A stretch of 64,000 nucleotides of DNA from Nesterenkonia sandarakina (GCF_003003175.1 NZ_PVTY01000012.1:55354-119353), one strand, 5' to 3'; shown: positions 31,874 through 41,353, counted from the stretch's first letter. The notes: generated from the letters alone by a model not told the origin. A program made the numbers and translations.

Positions 31874-31947
31874 TCTGAAATTCAGGTCCGGTTCGGGCAT
31901 GATGTCCCAAGAACGCCGCACGCGGGACCATCGACCCTGGAGAGAAC

Positions 31948-33018
31948 ATGACTGACGGACCACATCACGGGCAGAGCTCCTCCGGGCCGGCCGCCCGCGC
32001 CGCCGATCCGAACACGCCCCAGGTCCAGCTGCACATGCTCGCCGGAGACCACCCCGAACTCCGCCCGCTCATCGCGGGGAACCCCAACACCTACCCCGAG
32101 CTGCTGCAGTGGCTCGCCGAGCTGGGCGACCCAGCGGTCGACGCCGCGCTGGCCCGCCGATCCGCCGGGGCAGGCTCTGAGACCACCGAGTTCTCAGCCG
32201 TGCGGGACGACCACACTCAGAGGTATGCGTCCGACGCAGCGCAGGACCCGGCGGCGCAGGACTATGATCAGCCCTACGCGCAGCCTTCCCAGCCGAGCTA
32301 CCCGCAGTCGCCGTCGCGGACCGGCTACTATCCCGTCGCCCCTGCGGGACCGGCTCCCTGGGAGGCGCCCGGCGCGCCGTCGTCGTTCGTCGAGCCCGGA
32401 CCGGAGCCGCGCCGTCGTGGCGGCGGAGTCTGCGCCATCCTCTTCCTGATCCTTCTGATCCTCGGCGCCGGTGCGGTCGCCGCCTACTTCCTGTTCTTCA
32501 ACGGACCGCTCAGCGGGGACGAGGATCCGGCCCAGGAGACCTCAGTGTCCGAGGAAGCGGCTCAGGAGCAGACCGAGGAGCAGGGTCAGGCTGACGAAGA
32601 GGCCCCAGCCACCGAAGACGGTGCCACCGAGGAGCCCGAGGCAGCCGACGCCACCGAGGACCCCGAGACGGTCCGCCCGGCGCCCGAAGGTGCCCAGGAG
32701 ATTCCCGCCTTCACCGCGCCCTCCGGCAACATCAACTGCGCCCTCGGGGAGGACGAGCTCGAGTGCAGCATCCTGGACTACAGCTTTGAGACCCCGCAGG
32801 ACTGCGAGGGACCGGCGCGCCTCACGGTCGGGGCCGAGGACGCGCAGCTCGGCTGCGGCAGCACCGAGGGTGCGAACTCAGCGACCCTGCAGTATGGCCA
32901 GTCGGCCAGCAACGGCCGGTTCGCCTGCGTCTCCTCGGAGTCCGGCTTCGAATGTTGGAACACCGAGACCGGCAACGGGTTCTTCATGGCGCGGGAGAGC
33001 TACCAGCTGCAGAACTGA
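31948..33018 (+). CDS. LRV-domain membrane protein with C-terminal Cys-rich (DUF6636-like) domain
   Basis: A 356-residue protein in four parts: a leucine-rich-repeat-variant unit (residues 25-75, with HPELRPLIAGNPNTYPELLQ), a Pro/Tyr-rich linker, one transmembrane helix (about 155-180) and an acidic Glu/Ala-rich stalk. The C-terminal extracytoplasmic domain begins PAFTAPSGNINCAL and contains at least six cysteines and FACVSSESGFECWNTETG. The topology implies an intracellular LRV and external Cys-rich head. It is followed by a paralog of identical layout. DUF6636 naming is by pattern recall; function is unknown. Confidence 0.75.
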   Translation: MTDGPHHGQSSSGPAARAADPNTPQVQLHMLAGDHPELRPLIAGNPNTYPELLQWLAELGDPAVDAALARRSAGAGSETTEFSAVRDDHTQRYASDAAQDPAAQDYDQPYAQPSQPSYPQSPSRTGYYPVAPAGPAPWEAPGAPSSFVEPGPEPRRRGGGVCAILFLILLILGAGAVAAYFLFFNGPLSGDEDPAQETSVSEEAAQEQTEEQGQADEEAPATEDGATEEPEAADATEDPETVRPAPEGAQEIPAFTAPSGNINCALGEDELECSILDYSFETPQDCEGPARLTVGAEDAQLGCGSTEGANSATLQYGQSASNGRFACVSSESGFECWNTETGNGFFMARESYQLQN

Positions 33019-33139
33019 GCCGTCTCTGCGCTGGTCAGCCGCCCCCGGATCCGGTGACCGGAGTAAACTTCGGTCGAACCGAATTGTTCGCGCTGCACGG
33101 CTGGCCTGGATCGCCGCCGTCGGGACGGAAAAGGAACGC

Positions 33140-34501
33140 ATGGCTTCGATCGACGACGACCTCGGCGGCATCGCCGCGGATCCCCGCACCGACTGGGACA
33201 CTCTGCACTGGCTCGCGGAGAACCACCCCTCGCTGCGCCCGGCCGTCGCGGAGAATCCTGCCACCTACCCCGAGCTGCTCGAGGCGCTGGCCACCCTGGG
33301 AGACCCCGAGATCGACGCCGCGCTCGCCCGGCGCGAGACCACCGCTGCGTCCACCGAACCGGCGGAGCCCCCCGCATCTGATCCGGCACACCCGGCACCC
33401 GCGGCCGCCTGGGCCCACACCCCGGGCGAGGCTGCGCCCATCGGGCATGACCAGCCCGGCGTGGAGGACACCGGTGAGATCGACGCGGTCTCCGCTGAGG
33501 ACTCTCGAGCAGCACCGAGCGTGGCTGCAGGTGCGGCCGAGGGTTCATGGTTCGCCAACGGGTCCTTCGACGGCGCACCGGCGGGGTATTCCACGATGGC
33601 TCCACCGGTCCGCTCCCCTGCCGCCCGGCCTGCCGCCTACCCTCGGCGTCAGTCCAAGGCGCCGAGGTTCGTGCTGGCCGTTCTGCTGCCGGTCCTGGTG
33701 CTGGTCGCCCTGACCGCGCTGGCCCTGTCCATGCTGGACGGGGGATCCCCCGAGGATTCCACCGCGGCCGAGGCCCCGGCGCAGGCCCAGTCTTCGGAGG
33801 AGGCTGAAGGGGAGTCTGAGGACGAGTCCGCGGAGGAGCCGGAGCCCAGCCCCACCCCGGAACCTCCGACCCCGGAGGAGCTGCGCGCCGAGGTCGCGGC
33901 GCTGCCGGGAGAGTCCAGCTGTGAATCCCCCGCCGAGGACGGCGAGGTGCTCGCCGCGCTCGCCTCCGCCACCACGCAGGACGGCAGCTGGGTGGAGCCC
34001 GAGGACGGAACCCTGGTCCAAGAAACGCTGACCGGGCTGCAGGAGAGCTGCGGCAGCTCCCACGCGGCGGCGTTGTTCCTGGATCTGCGCGAGTCGGAGG
34101 AGACCGCCTCCGCACTGCGCGGCACGGCCGAGGACATGGGCTCCGCCTGGATCCAGGCCGCCGCCCCCGCCCAGGGCCTGGCGCTGACCTCCTTCGTCTC
34201 CCCCGACGGCAATGTGCTGTGCGAACTGGCAGACACGCTGCGCTGCCGGGTGCTGCAGCACAGCTTCGCCGCCCCCGATGGGTGCACCGAGGGCGTCACC
34301 TACTCCATCGCGGTCGACCGCGCGGCGGAGCCGGACTGCGAGAACCCGGTGCCGCAGCAGGGCCAGCAGGTGCTCGGCTACGGGCAGACCGCGTCGAACG
34401 AGTTCTTCGCCTGCACGTCCTTCCAGTCGCAGATGTCCTGCTGGAACCAGCTCACCGGAGAAGGCATCAACCTCTCAGCCAGCCGCAACTGGACCTACTG
34501 A
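33140..34501 (+). CDS. Paralog of the preceding LRV/membrane/Cys-rich protein
   Basis: A 453-residue protein of the same layout as its upstream neighbour: LRV unit (residues 15-65, with HPSLRPAVAENPATYPELLE), linker, transmembrane helix near 175-200 (FVLAVLLPVLVLVALTALAL) and acidic Pro/Glu stalk. An extra helical domain of about 120 residues (LPGESSCESPAEDGEVLAAL onward) then precedes the C-terminal Cys-rich domain (SPDGNVLCELADTLRCRVLQ and FFACTSFQSQMSCWNQLTG). The ATG at 33140 has AAGGA upstream; the longer open frame reaches back over the neighbouring gene and is not used. Tandem duplication with domain gain is the likely origin. Confidence 0.78.
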   Translation: MASIDDDLGGIAADPRTDWDTLHWLAENHPSLRPAVAENPATYPELLEALATLGDPEIDAALARRETTAASTEPAEPPASDPAHPAPAAAWAHTPGEAAPIGHDQPGVEDTGEIDAVSAEDSRAAPSVAAGAAEGSWFANGSFDGAPAGYSTMAPPVRSPAARPAAYPRRQSKAPRFVLAVLLPVLVLVALTALALSMLDGGSPEDSTAAEAPAQAQSSEEAEGESEDESAEEPEPSPTPEPPTPEELRAEVAALPGESSCESPAEDGEVLAALASATTQDGSWVEPEDGTLVQETLTGLQESCGSSHAAALFLDLRESEETASALRGTAEDMGSAWIQAAAPAQGLALTSFVSPDGNVLCELADTLRCRVLQHSFAAPDGCTEGVTYSIAVDRAAEPDCENPVPQQGQQVLGYGQTASNEFFACTSFQSQMSCWNQLTGEGINLSASRNWTY

Positions 34502-34533
34502 GCGCTCCGCTCAGCTGCGTCGGCCGTGAGGGC

Positions 34534-34962
34534 TCAGACCACTTCGGGGTTGAGCGCACCGGCGCGGGCGATGAGGCTGCGGAACTCGGCATGGTCCAGG
34601 TGCTCCAGGGACGTGAAGGTCAGCGCGGCGGCGCCCACCTTCACCCGTCCGAGCCGCTCGGCGCGCTGCTGGACGAGGTACCTGCCGTCCTCTGCCGCGT
34701 TGACGTAGACGGAGAGATGCTTGGTCTGCTCGGCGAGTCCGATGAGGAACCAGTCCACAGCCGCCCCGCGGGGCCTGGGCTGGCGGAGCTTCCCGTAGCC
34801 GATGATCGTCTGATCGGTGCCGCCCCACATGCGGCCGCGCCAGAGGACCCGACTCAGTCCGGGCAGCTCCTCGGTGATCCAGCCGTCCAGCACGGTCATC
34901 TCTGCCGAGCGTCCCGCGGCCGTGAGGTAGTCATCCACGCTGTCTGTGACCGGTTCCATCAC
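34534..34962 (-). CDS. DUF1801 (YdhG-like) domain protein
   Basis: A 142-residue cytosolic protein with the DUF1801/YdhG fold pattern: VDDYLTAAGRSAEMTVLDGW, SRVLWRGRMWGG, a central WFLIGLAEQTKHLSVYVN strand-turn-strand and the closing FRSLIARAGALNPEVV. Related proteins include frataxin-like iron chaperones in Bacillus, but many members are uncharacterised. GTG at 34962 is followed directly by ATG, and either could start. It converges with the LRV paralog and is 28 bases downstream of the transporter gene. Confidence 0.75.
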   Translation of the reverse strand: MMEPVTDSVDDYLTAAGRSAEMTVLDGWITEELPGLSRVLWRGRMWGGTDQTIIGYGKLRQPRPRGAAVDWFLIGLAEQTKHLSVYVNAAEDGRYLVQQRAERLGRVKVGAAALTFTSLEHLDHAEFRSLIARAGALNPEVV

Positions 34963-34990
34963 CCGAGCCTACCGGGCGGCTCGGCGGGTC

Positions 34991-35983
34991 TCACCTGACA
35001 CGTGGCTGCCGCTCACCCGTCGGTGAGCATGGATCGGGGAAGAGCACCCGGGGCACGAACCAGAGACAGAAGATCATGCCGAGGAGCTCGACCAGGGACT
35101 GCATGACCACGACGATCGCCACGGTCTCCCAGCCCGCGGGCAGCGCCAGCGCGAGAGGCAGCACGATGAAGGAGTTGCGCGTGCCCATCGAGAACGCCAA
35201 CGTGCGCCCCTGAGCCGGATCCAACCGCGCGACACCGGCGAGGGACCTCGACAGCAGCAGGCTGATCCCCAGAAAGAGGACGACCACGCCGAGCACCACC
35301 GGCAGCAGCTGCGCGCCGGCCAGGACCGAGCCGACCTGCGCGACGGCGACGAGCAGCACCACCACCGCCAGCAGCGGCACCGGCCACCAGCCGAGACGGA
35401 GGACGACGCCGGCTCCCGTTCGGCTGCGTGCGGCCCACAGCTCGGTCAACACCGCCAGCCCGAGCGGCAGCAGCACCACCACGAAGGCGGGCCAGACATC
35501 GGCAGGCGCGAACACCACGCGCAGATCAGCGTCCGCCATCAGCCACAGATACAGCGGGAGGAGCAGCAGCTGGAGCACCAGCAGCACCGGGGTCAGCGCG
35601 GTCGCCCGGGTCGCGTCGCCGCTGCCCAGCTGGCTGAAGGTGATGAACCAGTCGGTGCACGGCACCAGCAGGACCAGCAGCAGTCCCAGCTGCAGCGCCT
35701 GATCGGCGGGGATGAACTGGATCAGCGCCCAGACCACTGCGGGCAGCAGGACGAAGTTGCCCAGCAGCGCCGCCGCGATGAACCGACCCTCGGTGAACGC
35801 AGCCGGCACCGAGGCCATCGGCACCTGGGTGAACGTCGCGTAGAGCAGCAGGGCCAGCACCGGCCAGAGCAGCGCGTCCGCGGTGTCGCTCAGTCCGGGG
35901 AGGAGGCTTCCCGAGATGAGCCCCACCGCGACGGCGCCGAGATAGACCCACACCTGGTGGCGTTCAAGGGTCTCGCGTCTCAT
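34991..35983 (-). CDS. Bile acid:sodium symporter/arsenic-resistance (ACR3-type) family transporter
   Basis: A 330-residue integral membrane protein with about ten hydrophobic helices. The BASS/ACR3-like hallmark is LVPCTDWFITFSQLGSGDAT, where ACR3 arsenite carriers have a conserved cysteine in the fourth helix, and FSMGTRNSFIVLPLALALP in the ninth. The conserved Cys is retained. Substrate could be arsenite, another oxyanion or an organic acid. No arsR or arsC lies beside it, which weakens the arsenic assignment. Confidence 0.78.
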   Translation of the reverse strand: MRRETLERHQVWVYLGAVAVGLISGSLLPGLSDTADALLWPVLALLLYATFTQVPMASVPAAFTEGRFIAAALLGNFVLLPAVVWALIQFIPADQALQLGLLLVLLVPCTDWFITFSQLGSGDATRATALTPVLLVLQLLLLPLYLWLMADADLRVVFAPADVWPAFVVVLLPLGLAVLTELWAARSRTGAGVVLRLGWWPVPLLAVVVLLVAVAQVGSVLAGAQLLPVVLGVVVLFLGISLLLSRSLAGVARLDPAQGRTLAFSMGTRNSFIVLPLALALPAGWETVAIVVVMQSLVELLGMIFCLWFVPRVLFPDPCSPTGERQPRVR

Positions 35984-36226
35984 CTGTCCCCTGGGTCATG
36001 GCGGTGGTGTCATCGTCCCGGGACAGGCCCGTCCGAGAGCTCGGCACCCTCGAGCCTGCCTGCCTGTCCTGACTCCTTGGATACTAGCGGTGCGACACCG
36101 GTGAGGACGGTCCTGCCCAGGGGACCTACGCCCCTGGACGTCGTGCGCCGGCGGGCGGATGGTGGAGGCAGCGGCGGGCCTGCGACATCCGCGGCCCGTC
36201 GATGTCGCTGAGGATCGAGAGGCGCA

Positions 36227-37455
36227 GTGCGGATGGATGCCCAGCAATCCCGGGATCAGGAGATTGAACGGTTGTCTGCGCAGGTCGCCCGGCTGCAGGC
36301 GCAGCTGAGGACCCGGCCGGCGCCGGTCCGACCTCCATCGGCCACGCGCAAGCCCGGCCTGGGGCGCCGGTTCCTTGCGGTGCTGCTGATCACGCTCGGG
36401 GTGCTCCTCGCGCCGATCTCCGTGGTCGCGGCCTGGACGAAGACCGAGCTCACCGATACCGACCAGTTCGTCGCGACCGCGGCCCCGATCCTCGATGACC
36501 CCGCGTTCCAGACCTTCCTGGTCGATGAGGTCACCGCGGCGATCAACGAGGAGATCGACCTCGAGGCGATCACGTCTGACCTGTTCGACGGGATCGCAGG
36601 TCTGGACCTCTCCCCCAGGGCCGCCGAGGCCCTCCAGCTGCTCGAGCAGCCCGCCGTGGAAGGCGCACAGGCGCAGATCCGCACCGCCGCCGAGCGGCTC
36701 ATCGCCTGTGCGCCTTCGCGCAGGTGTGGGACCAGGCGCTGCGGATCAGTCACGCCCGGATGACCGCGGTGCTCAGCGGGGACACCTCCGGGGCCGTCGT
36801 GGTCAGCGCCACGGGTGAGGTGGGCATCCAGCTTGGACCGGTCATCGCTGCGGTCAAGGAGCGGCTGGCCGCGCAGGGGTTCGCGCTGGCCGACCGCATC
36901 CCGGAGGTCGACCGGACGGTCGTCGTCGCCCAGTCCGAGGAGCTGGTCCAGGCCCGCTCGGCCTACCGGGTGCTCGTGCTGCTCGGCTTCGTGCTCCCCT
37001 GGGTGAGCCTCGGTCTGCTGGCGGCCGGAGTCCTGGTCGCGAGCGGGCGGGCGCGGGTCATGATCTGGGTGGGCCTGGGTCTGGCGTTGACGATGGCGCT
37101 CCTCGGGCTGGGCGTGACCCTGGGACGCATCTTCACCGTCGCCGCGGTCTCACAGCACCTGCCGGCGGATGTCGCCGAGGCGGTCTACGACGCTCTGGTG
37201 CCGGGGCTCTACTCGACGGCCGTCGCCGTCGGAGTTCTCGGAGCGACCTCCGCCGTCGTCGCCTACCTCGCCGGGCCGTTCCGCGGCGCAGTCACGGTCC
37301 GGCGCCTGACCGCGCAGGCGGTCGGGCGCACGCGTCGTGGTCACGCTGCTCGACCTGCTGCAGCGGCCACCGACGTGAAGGACTCCGGTGAAGAGGCCGT
37401 CGGTCAGGAGACCGACGGGGCAGCTCCCCAGGCAACGGTCACCGCGCCCGAGTGA
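36227..37455 (+). pseudogene. Frameshifted two-part transmembrane protein
   Basis: Two overlapping frames encode one protein. The first (36227-36763) has a coiled-coil N-terminus, a transmembrane helix near residues 48-70 and an extracytoplasmic stretch ending AAERLIA. The second frame resumes with FAQVWDQALRISHARMTAVL and two or more further helices to 37455. Natural homologs read straight through at this point, so a single-base loss near 36705-36720 breaks the gene. Start may be GTG 36227 or ATG 36233. It is either a recent pseudogene, a sequencing error or a -1 frameshift site, although no clear slippery heptamer is visible. Confidence 0.75.
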
Positions 37456-37515
37456 GCAGGTCCGCGGCGTTCGGTCCCCGTCGGCGCGGCCCCTGAGCCG
37501 GGATAAGATCCGATC

Positions 37516-39564
37516 ATGGATACCTGCAATGCTTGTCAGGGGCATTACCGCGACCTGCTGGAGATGTACCCAGACCCGGTCGTCATGGTGGCTGCGAGCG
37601 GTCTCATGGTCGCGGTCAGCGACCTGGCAGCCGAGGTGTTCGGCTACTCGCCCGAGGAGCTCCTCGGAATGCCCCCGGAGCTGCTGATCGGCGGGGCACC
37701 GGATCCCACGGCTGTGGCTCGGGCGTTGACTGCCCAGCAGCTTCTGATCTCGCGGATGAGTTCCGGCCAGGAGCTGCGCGGCCGCCGCAAGGACGGCACC
37801 GAGTTCCCCGCGGAGGTCTCTCTGCGTCAGCTGAGCGTGGGCGAGGCTCGCCTCACCCTGGCTTCGGTCCGCGATGTCACCGCGCTTCGCGAGGCCGAGG
37901 CGCAGCGCCGTGAGGCGGAGCAGGTCTTCGCGCTCGGCGCCCGCCACTTCCCGATCGGCATCGCCATTGCTGACATTGATGGACGTCTGACCCGGGTGAA
38001 CCCTGCCGCGTGCACGGTTCTCGGACGCTCCGCCGAGAACCTCATCGGTCACCTGCTCTCGGAGTTCATCCACCCGTCCCACTCCGAGGAGGGGTCGCTC
38101 TTCGACCAGGTCCTCATCGACCATGCCGACAACAGCTGTCAGGTATGTCGCTATCTGCGCCCGGACGGTGAGGTCGTGCACGTGGAGAAGACCGTCGTGC
38201 TGCTGCGCGACAACGCTGGCAACCCGGAATCGTTCTATGTCCAGCTGCAGGACATCACGGCGCGCAAGAAGGTCGAGGCGGAGCTCGAGCAGCTGGCCAA
38301 TCATGATCCGCTGACCGGCCTCGCCAACCGGAGGCTCATGACCGAGCAGCTGACGCGTTCGCTCGCCCGGGCGGCCCGGGTGGACGAGCAGGTGACCGTG
38401 CTGTTCATCGACCTTGATCAGTTCAAGGTGGTCAATGATGCACGAGGCCATGCCTCCGGTGACGCGCTGCTCCTGCAGCTGGCGACGCGTCTGAAGAAGC
38501 TCACCCGCCGAAGTGACCTGCTGGCACGATTCGGCGGCGACGAATTCGTCATCGTCTGCGACGACCTGAACACCGAGGGCGCTGAGAAGCTCGGCGGGCG
38601 CATCGCGGCAGCCGCTCATGAACCCTTCATGCTGGACGGCGAAGAGATCTTCGCCAGTGTCAGCATCGGTATCGCGTTCTCCGAACCCGGTGACACCGCC
38701 GACTCGCTGCTGCGCAAATCAGATGTGGCGATGTATGACGTCAAGGAGACCGGCAGGGCCGGCGCCGCCGTCTTCGATGACCAGATGCAGCGCAAGGCGA
38801 CTCAGCGGATGGCGACGAAGACACACCTCGGCGGGGCTCTGCGTCGAAATGAGCTGCGCCTGCGATTCCAGCCGATCATGGATCTCAGAACCGACGCACC
38901 GGTGGGCTTTGAAGCGCTCGTGCGCTGGGAGCATCCCCAGAGGGGGCTGCTGTCTCCCTCAGAGTTCCTCCCGGTCGCCGAAGAGAGCGGCCTGATCGTC
39001 GACCTGGGCAGGTGGGTGCTGGAGAACGCACTCCGGCAGCTGCGGGACTGGGAGTCGCGGCTCCCCGACGTCCGGGACCTGTCCATCGCGGTGAACGTCT
39101 CCACGCGTCAGCTGCAGGATCCCGGATGCATCTCGTTCACCGAGGAGACGCTGGCACTGACCGGCGTCGACCCGCGACGATTGCACCTGGAGATCACCGA
39201 GACCACCCTGATGGGAGATGTCGAGGCCGCCATCCGGCACATGACTCAGGCGGCGGAGCTCGGGGTCCGCCTCGGCATCGATGATTTCTGGGTGGGCCAT
39301 TCCTCGCTGAGCTACCTGCACCGACTGCCCGCTCACACGCTCAAGATCGACAAGTCATTCATCCAGGACCTGGGTGGAACCGAAACACGTCCCACGCTCA
39401 TCGTCGAGACCATCATCCGCCTGGCTCACGCGCTGGGGCTGGACGTCATCGCCGAGGGGGTGGAGACCGAAACGCAGCGTGCCGAGCTCTGTCGACTTGG
39501 CAGCGACAAGGCCCAGGGCTACCTGTGGGCACGGCCGCTGAGTCCCGACGATGCGCTCGCCTAG
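37516..39564 (+). CDS. PAS-PAS-GGDEF-EAL cyclic-di-GMP enzyme
   Basis: A 682-residue cytosolic signalling protein. A CNACQGH motif opens the N-terminus and could bind metal. Two PAS domains span about 10-125 and 138-255. The GGDEF domain (262-420) has an intact RFGGDEFVIV active site and an RRSD inhibitory site five residues before it. The EAL domain (435-675) has GFEALVRWEH, VNVSTRQL, LHLEITETTLMG and LKIDKSFIQDL. The conserved EAL loop DDFGTGYSSL is altered to DDFWVGHSSL. It could make or degrade c-di-GMP. A processive glycosyltransferase follows 56 bases after the stop. Confidence 0.93.
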   Translation: MDTCNACQGHYRDLLEMYPDPVVMVAASGLMVAVSDLAAEVFGYSPEELLGMPPELLIGGAPDPTAVARALTAQQLLISRMSSGQELRGRRKDGTEFPAEVSLRQLSVGEARLTLASVRDVTALREAEAQRREAEQVFALGARHFPIGIAIADIDGRLTRVNPAACTVLGRSAENLIGHLLSEFIHPSHSEEGSLFDQVLIDHADNSCQVCRYLRPDGEVVHVEKTVVLLRDNAGNPESFYVQLQDITARKKVEAELEQLANHDPLTGLANRRLMTEQLTRSLARAARVDEQVTVLFIDLDQFKVVNDARGHASGDALLLQLATRLKKLTRRSDLLARFGGDEFVIVCDDLNTEGAEKLGGRIAAAAHEPFMLDGEEIFASVSIGIAFSEPGDTADSLLRKSDVAMYDVKETGRAGAAVFDDQMQRKATQRMATKTHLGGALRRNELRLRFQPIMDLRTDAPVGFEALVRWEHPQRGLLSPSEFLPVAEESGLIVDLGRWVLENALRQLRDWESRLPDVRDLSIAVNVSTRQLQDPGCISFTEETLALTGVDPRRLHLEITETTLMGDVEAAIRHMTQAAELGVRLGIDDFWVGHSSLSYLHRLPAHTLKIDKSFIQDLGGTETRPTLIVETIIRLAHALGLDVIAEGVETETQRAELCRLGSDKAQGYLWARPLSPDDALA

Positions 39565-39620
39565 CTCGAAGCCCGGTGGAATGGGGCAGCAACCGGTGGG
39601 GACCGCGTCGAGGTCCGAGG

Positions 39621-41069
39621 ATGAGACGATTGAATCGCGGGACAGGCCTGCTCATCGTCGGCATCGCGGTGGGCGCGGCGGCGCTCCTGTGGTCAGCGCT
39701 GGCGCTCGGACATACCTGGACTGCCAGTGAGCCGATGGAGACGTCGCTCTTCGGCGTCTGGACCGTGCCCTACGACACCCAGGCCCCCGAGCTGAGCCTC
39801 CTCATGGCGGCCATCGCTCTCGTGCTGGTCATCGTCGCAGCTGTGGCACGCATCGATCGACGCGCGACGAACCGGTCGCGACGCTCCTCGGACCGGAGCG
39901 TGACCCCGCTGGCTCCCAAGATCGTGATGGCAGCCACCCGTGGCGTCTTCTCAGGTCCGGTGACGGTTACGGTGCTCATCCCGGCGCACAACGAAGAGGC
40001 GCCGCTGCCACTGACCCTTGCGTCGCTGGCGACTCAGTCGCACCGGCCCGCTCGAGTCATAGTCGTGGCCGACAACTGCTCCGACGACACAGTCGAGATC
40101 GCGCGAGCCGCCGGCGTCGAGGTGTTTGAGACCGTCGGGAACACCGAGAAGAAGGCCGGCGGTCTCAATCAGATGCTGGTCGAGCTCCTGCCCGGTCAGG
40201 GGCCCAATGACATCGTGATGGTGATGGATGCTGACACTCGCCTCGATGCCGGGTTCCTTGAGGCCGGGGTGGCGAGGTTCGAGAACGATCGAGCGCTGAT
40301 GGCGGTCGGCGGCCTCTTCCAGGGCGAGGAGGGCCATGGGCTGCTCGGACAGTTCCAGCGCAACGAGTACACCCGGTACGCGCGCCAGATCAGACGCCGA
40401 CGTGGTCGGGTGTTCGTGCTCACGGGCACGGCGTCGATGTTCCACCCCCTCGCACTTCGAACGATCGGGGAGAACCGGGGCAGGACGATCCCGGGCCGTC
40501 GGGGCGACGTCTACGACACCGCAGCGCTGACCGAGGACAACGAGCTGACCATCGCGCTCAAGTCGCTCGGCGGATTGATGATCTCTCCTGCGGAGTGCAC
40601 GGTGGTCACCGAACTGATGCCGGACCTGCGTCTGCTCTGGCGGCAGCGTCTGCGCTGGCAGCGCGGAGCGCTGGAGAACATCGGCGCCTACGGCGTGACC
40701 CCGCAGACATTCCGCTACTGGGTTCAGCAGCTGGGCATCGGCTACAGTGCGATCGCACTCAGCTCCTTCCTGCTCCTGGTGCTGGTCACACTGCTCTCGA
40801 TCGATCGCTGGATCTGTTTCCCCTTCTGGATGGGCGTCGGGCTGATCTTCATGGCCGAACGCGTGATCACGGTGTGGCGCGGCGGATGGCGCGCCCGGCT
40901 GCTGGCGCTGACCATCATTCCGGAGCTCCTCTTCGACCTGCTGCTCAACATCGTCTACCTCGAGGGTGTCCTCGACATCACGCTCGGCAGACGCGCTGAC
41001 TGGGGAAATTCGACGTCGGCGAACCTGAAGCTGGCAGGGAACCACAGCGGAGGAGGCCTGGAACGATGA
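39621..41069 (+). CDS. Processive family 2 membrane glycosyltransferase
   Basis: A 482-residue protein with two N-terminal transmembrane helices, a GT2 catalytic domain and three or four C-terminal helices. Motifs are TVLIPAHNEEAPLPLTLASL, nucleotide-sugar-binding VMVMDADTRLD, the acceptor/base motif TEDNELTIAL and RQRLRWQRGALENIG (the QxxRW motif of processive synthases). This fits a beta-glucosamine, cellulose or hyaluronan-type polysaccharide synthase. ATG at 39621 has GAGG upstream. It overlaps a small membrane protein gene at the 3' end. A GGDEF-EAL protein upstream suggests c-di-GMP-controlled exopolysaccharide export; no PilZ domain is visible in this protein. Confidence 0.9.
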   Translation: MRRLNRGTGLLIVGIAVGAAALLWSALALGHTWTASEPMETSLFGVWTVPYDTQAPELSLLMAAIALVLVIVAAVARIDRRATNRSRRSSDRSVTPLAPKIVMAATRGVFSGPVTVTVLIPAHNEEAPLPLTLASLATQSHRPARVIVVADNCSDDTVEIARAAGVEVFETVGNTEKKAGGLNQMLVELLPGQGPNDIVMVMDADTRLDAGFLEAGVARFENDRALMAVGGLFQGEEGHGLLGQFQRNEYTRYARQIRRRRGRVFVLTGTASMFHPLALRTIGENRGRTIPGRRGDVYDTAALTEDNELTIALKSLGGLMISPAECTVVTELMPDLRLLWRQRLRWQRGALENIGAYGVTPQTFRYWVQQLGIGYSAIALSSFLLLVLVTLLSIDRWICFPFWMGVGLIFMAERVITVWRGGWRARLLALTIIPELLFDLLLNIVYLEGVLDITLGRRADWGNSTSANLKLAGNHSGGGLER

Positions 41070-41299
41070 CGACTCATCTCCTGATCGACAGCATCGCGCA
41101 TCATGGTCTGGTGCTGCCCCCGCTGGTGCTGGAATCCTCCTGGTTCCTGGCACTCGCAGGCTTCGTCGCGATCAACACGGTGATGTTTGTTGCGCTCGCG
41201 GTCGCCAAGATGCTGCCGAGGATCTACCTGAGCGACTGGGCTCCAGGCCGTCAGCGCCGATCCGAGACGCGCAGCATCTACCCAGATTCGCCGCCCTGA
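41066..41299 (+). CDS. Small single-pass membrane protein coupled to the glycosyltransferase
   Basis: A 77-residue protein whose ATG overlaps the glycosyltransferase stop by four bases, implying translational coupling. One hydrophobic helix spans about residues 25-50 (SSWFLALAGFVAINTVMFVA), followed by a basic tail with RIYLSDWAPGRQRR and Ser/Pro-rich end. No family is recognised. Position and topology suggest an accessory subunit of the glycosyltransferase, as small partners are for PgaD-like polysaccharide synthases. That role is inference. Confidence 0.65.
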   Translation: MTTHLLIDSIAHHGLVLPPLVLESSWFLALAGFVAINTVMFVALAVAKMLPRIYLSDWAPGRQRRSETRSIYPDSPP

Positions 41300-41353
41300 C
41301 CGCTGAGGAGCCCTTGGTCAGCGGGATCCCGCACCCGCCGGATCACGACCAGC

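Noticed and set aside
34991..35983. Transporter considered as part of an arsenic resistance operon
   Set aside because: No arsR, arsC or other ars gene adjoins it, so only a family-level call is made.
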